The notes under the pieces: generated by a model
The model's database searches: none
Told to the model about the DNA's origin: nothing
What the model saw: only the letters and a program-made list of their open reading frames with translations
From: Pelomonas lactea
GTDB lineage: Bacteria; Pseudomonadota; Gammaproteobacteria; Burkholderiales; Burkholderiaceae_C
Direction of reading: 5' to 3'
DNA length: 64,000 bases
Assembly: GCF_043555885.1 (NCBI RefSeq)
Contig: NZ_JBIGHX010000004.1
Span: 372,001 to 436,000, forward strand
Part shown: piece by piece, positions 60,936 through 64,000 of the stretch
How positions within the stretch are numbered: the first letter of the stretch is position 1
How the letters are laid out: the number at the start of each line of letters is the position of its first letter
Position numbers and translations under genes: made by a program

Positions 60936-63011
60936 ATGTTTTCAGGCCCTGCCCGTCGCCTCCACCGCCGCTACGCGCTGTTCGCGCTGAGCTTCATCGC
61001 GCTGGTTGTCATGCTGGGTCTGGCCGAGCAGCGTGGCATGCCCAAGGCCTGGATCGGCTACACCTTCCTGGGCGCAACGGTGGCGGTCTACGCCATCATC
61101 GGCATCCTGTGCCGCACCACCGACCCGGCCGAGTACTTCGTCGCCGGCCGGCGCGTGCCGCCGCTCTACAACGGCATGGCCGCCGGTGCGGACTGGATGA
61201 GCGCGGCCACCTTCATCGGCCTGGTCGGCACGCTGTATGCCAGCGGCTATGCGGGCCTGGCCTATGTGCTGGGCTGGACCGGCGGCTTCGTGCTGGTGGC
61301 GTTGTGCATCGCACCTTACCTGCGGCAGTTCGGCCAATTCACGATCGGCGATTTCCTGGCCGAGCGTTTCCAGAGCCGCGCGCTGCGGCTGGTGGGCGCA
61401 TGCGCAGCCATCCTGGTGTCCTTCGTCTACCTCGTCGCGCAGATCTACGGCGTGGGCCTCATCACGACGCGGCTCACGGGGCTGGCCTTCGAGGTGGGCG
61501 TGTTCGTCGGCTTGGGCGGCGTGCTGGTGTGCTCCTTCCTCGGTGGCATGCGTGCCGTGACATGGACGCAGGTGGCGCAGTACCTGCTGATGATCCTGGC
61601 CTATCTCGTGCCGGTCATCTGGCTCAGCGTCAAGCAGACCGGCTGGCCGCTGCCGCAGTTGGTCTACGGCCAGCAACTGCACCAGCTGGCCGAGCGTGAG
61701 CGCGAGCTGATCCGTGACCCGGCCGAGCTGCAGGTGCGCGCCATTCACCAGCAGCGCGCCGACGCGGCCGCGGCGCGGCTCGCAGATGTGCCTCGCGCGC
61801 TGGCCGACGAGCAGGCCCGGGCGGCGGCGCGCGTCGCCGAGCTGAAGAAGGCGGATGCGCCGCTGGCATTGATCCAGGCCGCCGAGAAGCAGCGCGCGGC
61901 GCTGCCGCGCACGCCGGCCGAGGCCGAGGAGCGGTGGCGGCGCGAGCAGGCCAGCGAGGCGCAGCGTTCGCGGCCGCTGTCCGGCCTGGTGCCGCATTCC
62001 CAGCCCTTCCCGGAAGCCGCGGGTGACGCCGCGGGCGAGCCGGTGGACGCCGGCAAGGGCAGCGAGTCGCGCCGCAACTTCATCGCGCTGGTGTTCTGCC
62101 TGATGGTGGGTACGGCGGGCCTGCCGCACCTGCTGACGCGCTACTACACGACAAGCTCGGTGGCGACGGCGCGCGAGTCGGTGGCTTGGTCACTGGTCTT
62201 CATCTGCCTGCTGTACCTGACGGCGCCGGCGCTGGCCGTCATGGTCAAGACCGAGGTCTTCAACGGCCTCGTGGGCACGGCGTTCGACCAGCTGCCGGCT
62301 TGGATACGCCAGTGGCAGCGCGTCGACCCGGCGCTGCTGTCGGCCGTGGACCTGAACGGCGATGGTCGGCTGCAGCTGGGCGAGCTGCGGCTGCACCCGG
62401 ACCTCGTCATGCTCGTCATGCCCGAGCTGGGCGGGCTGCCTTACGTCATCTCGGGCATGGTGGCCGCCGGCGGGCTGGCGGCGGCGCTGTCCACGGCCGA
62501 CGGGCTGCTGCTGGCCATCTCCAGCGCGCTGTCGCACGACCTGTATTACAAGGCCATCAACCCCGAGGCCTCGCGCACGCGCCGCGTCACGCTGAGCAAG
62601 GCGCTGCTGCTGGCGGCGGCGCTGGCGGCGGCGGCGGTGGCGTCCAGCCGGCCGGCAGACATCCTGGCCGTCGTCACGGCGGCGTTCTCCATTGCAGGCT
62701 CCACCTTCTTCCCGGCGCTGGTGGCCGGCGTGTTCTGGCGCCGCGCCAACCGGGCCGGTGCGCTGGCCGGCATGCTGGCGGGGCTGGCCGTCTGCCTGGT
62801 CTACCTGGGCATGGCCCACCCCGGCCTGCGCGCGCTGGTGGGCTTGCCCGGACCGCCGCAACTGCTGTGGGGCATCCAGCCGGCGTCGGCCGGGCTGTTC
62901 GGCGTGCCGGCGGGCGCGCTGGTGCTGGTGCTCGTGAGCCTGCTGACCGCCGCACCGGGCGTGCGGGAACGCGAGATCGTCGCGCTGTTGCGCAGCCCGC
63001 CGACGCGCTGA
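60936..63011 (+). CDS. Sodium:solute symporter, VC_2705-like, with EF-hand-like loop
   Basis: This 691-residue SSS-family transporter resembles acetate/monocarboxylate symporters of the VC_2705 group. It has about 13 membrane helices, with FVAGRRVPPLYNGMAAGADW and ATFIGLVGTLYASGYAGLAY in the first part and AAALSTADGLLLAISSALSH as the family signature. A charged, helical insertion of about 100 residues (249-349) sits between two helices. A further loop has DLNGDGRLQLGE at residues 472-483, which fits the 12-residue EF-hand calcium loop. The substrate is not determined. Confidence 0.88.
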   Translation: MFSGPARRLHRRYALFALSFIALVVMLGLAEQRGMPKAWIGYTFLGATVAVYAIIGILCRTTDPAEYFVAGRRVPPLYNGMAAGADWMSAATFIGLVGTLYASGYAGLAYVLGWTGGFVLVALCIAPYLRQFGQFTIGDFLAERFQSRALRLVGACAAILVSFVYLVAQIYGVGLITTRLTGLAFEVGVFVGLGGVLVCSFLGGMRAVTWTQVAQYLLMILAYLVPVIWLSVKQTGWPLPQLVYGQQLHQLAERERELIRDPAELQVRAIHQQRADAAAARLADVPRALADEQARAAARVAELKKADAPLALIQAAEKQRAALPRTPAEAEERWRREQASEAQRSRPLSGLVPHSQPFPEAAGDAAGEPVDAGKGSESRRNFIALVFCLMVGTAGLPHLLTRYYTTSSVATARESVAWSLVFICLLYLTAPALAVMVKTEVFNGLVGTAFDQLPAWIRQWQRVDPALLSAVDLNGDGRLQLGELRLHPDLVMLVMPELGGLPYVISGMVAAGGLAAALSTADGLLLAISSALSHDLYYKAINPEASRTRRVTLSKALLLAAALAAAAVASSRPADILAVVTAAFSIAGSTFFPALVAGVFWRRANRAGALAGMLAGLAVCLVYLGMAHPGLRALVGLPGPPQLLWGIQPASAGLFGVPAGALVLVLVSLLTAAPGVREREIVALLRSPPTR

Positions 63012-63025
63012 TCGTCGCCCTGATT

Positions 63026-63053
63026 TTGGATTTTCGCCGTTGCGGGCTAGAAT
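63026..63053 (+). promoter_or_regulatory. Candidate rpsF operon promoter
   Basis: TTGGAT at 63026-63031 and TAGAAT at 63048-63053 are separated by 16 bases. Transcription would begin near 63060, about 90 bases before rpsF. This is the only convincing promoter in the 138-base gap. Confidence 0.55.
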
Positions 63054-63149
63054 CTTGGGTTCCCCCTTGCCGCACCGCGTGTCGACGCCGTGGTGCGGCT
63101 TCCACAGCCGAGGCAACCCGTTCGAGGCTGGAATCCACAAGGAGTACAC

Positions 63150-63512
63150 ATGCGTCACTACGAAATCGTTCTGCTGATCCATCCGGATCAAAGCGAACAG
63201 GTTCCGGCCATGCTGGAGCGCTACAAGGGCCTGATCACCGCCGGTGGCGGTGTCGTGCACCGGGTCGAGGACTGGGGCCGTCGTCAGCTGGCCTACCAGA
63301 TCCAGAAGCTCGCCAAGGCCCACTACCTGTGCCTGAACATCGAAGCCAGCAAGGAAGTCCTCGTTGAGCTCGAGACCGGCTTCCGCTTCAACGACGCCGT
63401 GCTGCGCCACCTGACCGTGGTGCAGGACAAAGCCATCACGACCCCCTCGGTCATGATGAAGGCCGTCGAGCGCGAAGAAGCCCGCAAGGCGCCTCAGCAA
63501 GAAGCGGCCTGA
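63150..63512 (+). CDS. rpsF: 30S ribosomal protein S6
   Basis: S6 binds S18 and the central domain of 16S rRNA. The 120-residue protein starts MRHYEIVLLIHPDQSEQVPA and contains VVHRVEDWGRRQLAYQIQKL. The C-terminal tail is short and Glu/Ala-rich. The start at 63150 follows AAGGAG at 63139-63144, while an open frame upstream adds 20 residues without support. priB and rpsR follow, the usual S6 operon. Confidence 0.97.
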   Translation: MRHYEIVLLIHPDQSEQVPAMLERYKGLITAGGGVVHRVEDWGRRQLAYQIQKLAKAHYLCLNIEASKEVLVELETGFRFNDAVLRHLTVVQDKAITTPSVMMKAVEREEARKAPQQEAA

Positions 63513-63563
63513 GCTGACGCTCATCGCTGAAGAACCAGGTTTTTCGAACAGCGCGCCGACTGA

Positions 63564-63875
63564 GTGAACCAGCTTCACCTGCAGGCGCAGATCCAGCAAC
63601 TCGGACAAGTTCGCTACACCCCCGCCGGGCTGATGGCCCTGGATGCCGCCCTCAAGGCCGAATCCGAAGTCATCGAAGCCGGCAAGCCGCGCAAGGTCTC
63701 GCTGGAGATCAAAGCGGTCGCGGTGGGCGAGGTGGCCAAGCAGTTGCAGGCGCTGGGAGTCGGTGGCCACGCGATTTTTCGCGGCTTCCTGACCCATCAG
63801 CGCAACGGCCGGGGCTTTGTCGCCCACGTCACCGTGATCGAACCCGCTGTTTCGCAGAACCCGGACATTGATTGA
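63564..63875 (+). CDS. priB: Primosomal replication protein N (PriB)
   Basis: PriB is a single-stranded-DNA-binding OB-fold protein that helps PriA restart stalled forks. The 103-residue product has NQLHLQAQIQQLGQVRYTPA and IFRGFLTHQRNGRGFVAHVT. The start is GTG at 63564. Placement between rpsF and rpsR is diagnostic in beta- and gamma-proteobacteria. Confidence 0.93.
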   Translation: MNQLHLQAQIQQLGQVRYTPAGLMALDAALKAESEVIEAGKPRKVSLEIKAVAVGEVAKQLQALGVGGHAIFRGFLTHQRNGRGFVAHVTVIEPAVSQNPDID

Positions 63876-63902
63876 TCCGGATAGATTTAACAGAGGTCCA
63901 AC

Positions 63903-64000
63903 ATGCCCCCTCTTCGTGGCAAAGGTCGCTTCTCCAAGGACAAGAAGCCCAAGCGCAACCAACAGTCGCTGCTGTTCCGCCGCAAGCGTTTCTGCCGTTT
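63903..64000 (+). CDS. rpsR: 30S ribosomal protein S18 (partial, cut by window end)
   Basis: The first 32 codons read PPLRGKGRFSKDKKPKRNQQ followed by SLLFRRKRFCRF, the N-terminal part of S18, which pairs with S6. The frame continues past the right edge. The ATG lies 27 bases after priB, with AGAGG upstream. Confidence 0.95.
   Translation, partial: MPPLRGKGRFSKDKKPKRNQQSLLFRRKRFCR

Overview
The window is a 64 kb, GC-rich chromosomal segment of a betaproteobacterium. Gene order and protein style point to Burkholderiales, probably the Rubrivivax-Leptothrix-Roseateles-Comamonadaceae side; this placement is inferred from memory of gene order, not from a search. Coding density is very high, most genes are on the + strand, and many neighbours share ATGA or TGATG stop/start overlaps. 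I see no CRISPR array, insertion sequence, prophage or rRNA operon. One tRNA gene, tRNA-Leu(CAG), is present.

Layout. (1) 1-8.7 kb: the tail of an unknown gene, a coiled-coil hypothetical protein, a PP2C phosphatase, a DUF465 protein, a DinG/YoaA-type iron-sulfur helicase, then the divergent pair bamD / rluD, then scpB and an unusually long rluB. (2) 8.7-25 kb: the conserved run ndk-rlmN-pilW-rodZ-ispG-hisS-yfgM-bamB-der-hfq-hflX-hflK-hflC-DUF2065-hisZ-purA-phosphoribosyltransferase, closed by a terminator. (3) 25-30.3 kb: tRNA-Leu and, divergently, rnr; then nnr and an FAD amino-acid oxidase-like gene on the minus strand. (4) 30.6-45.5 kb: the rpsB-tsf-pyrH-frr-uppS-cdsA-dxr-rseP-bamA-skp-lpxD-fabZ-lpxA-lpxB-rnhB-rRNA methyltransferase supercluster (translation, isoprenoid and phospholipid precursors, outer-membrane assembly, lipid A). 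(5) 45.5-57.4 kb: an accessory block with a Fur-box-controlled heme-uptake locus (hemP, TonB-dependent receptor, hmuS, hmuT, hmuU, hmuV, a tonB paralogue, a DUF2325 protein), glycogen synthesis genes glgC-glgA, and an EamA transporter. (6) 57.4-64 kb: ppsR / ppsA, a VC_2705-type sodium:solute symporter with an EF-hand-like loop, and the start of the rpsF-priB-rpsR operon, cut by the window end.

How the genes work together. Much of the window serves the cell envelope: three Bam components (bamD, bamB, bamA), Skp, RseP, lipid A enzymes, UppS and CdsA, with IspG and Dxr supplying isoprenoid precursors. The heme block is a complete import path from receptor through periplasm and inner membrane to a cytoplasmic heme handler. 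Its least understood member is the DUF2325 protein, which carries an HCP (Cys-Pro) motif and many cysteines.

Main points for a second look: the DUF2325 gene in the heme operon; a dispersed GC-rich repeat that sits in frame inside rlmN and has a second copy between hmuS and hmuT; a near-perfect LacI-type palindrome before glgC; Phe168 at the acyl-chain ruler position of LpxA; an EF-hand-like loop in a sodium symporter; and the structured 230-nt rpsB leader.
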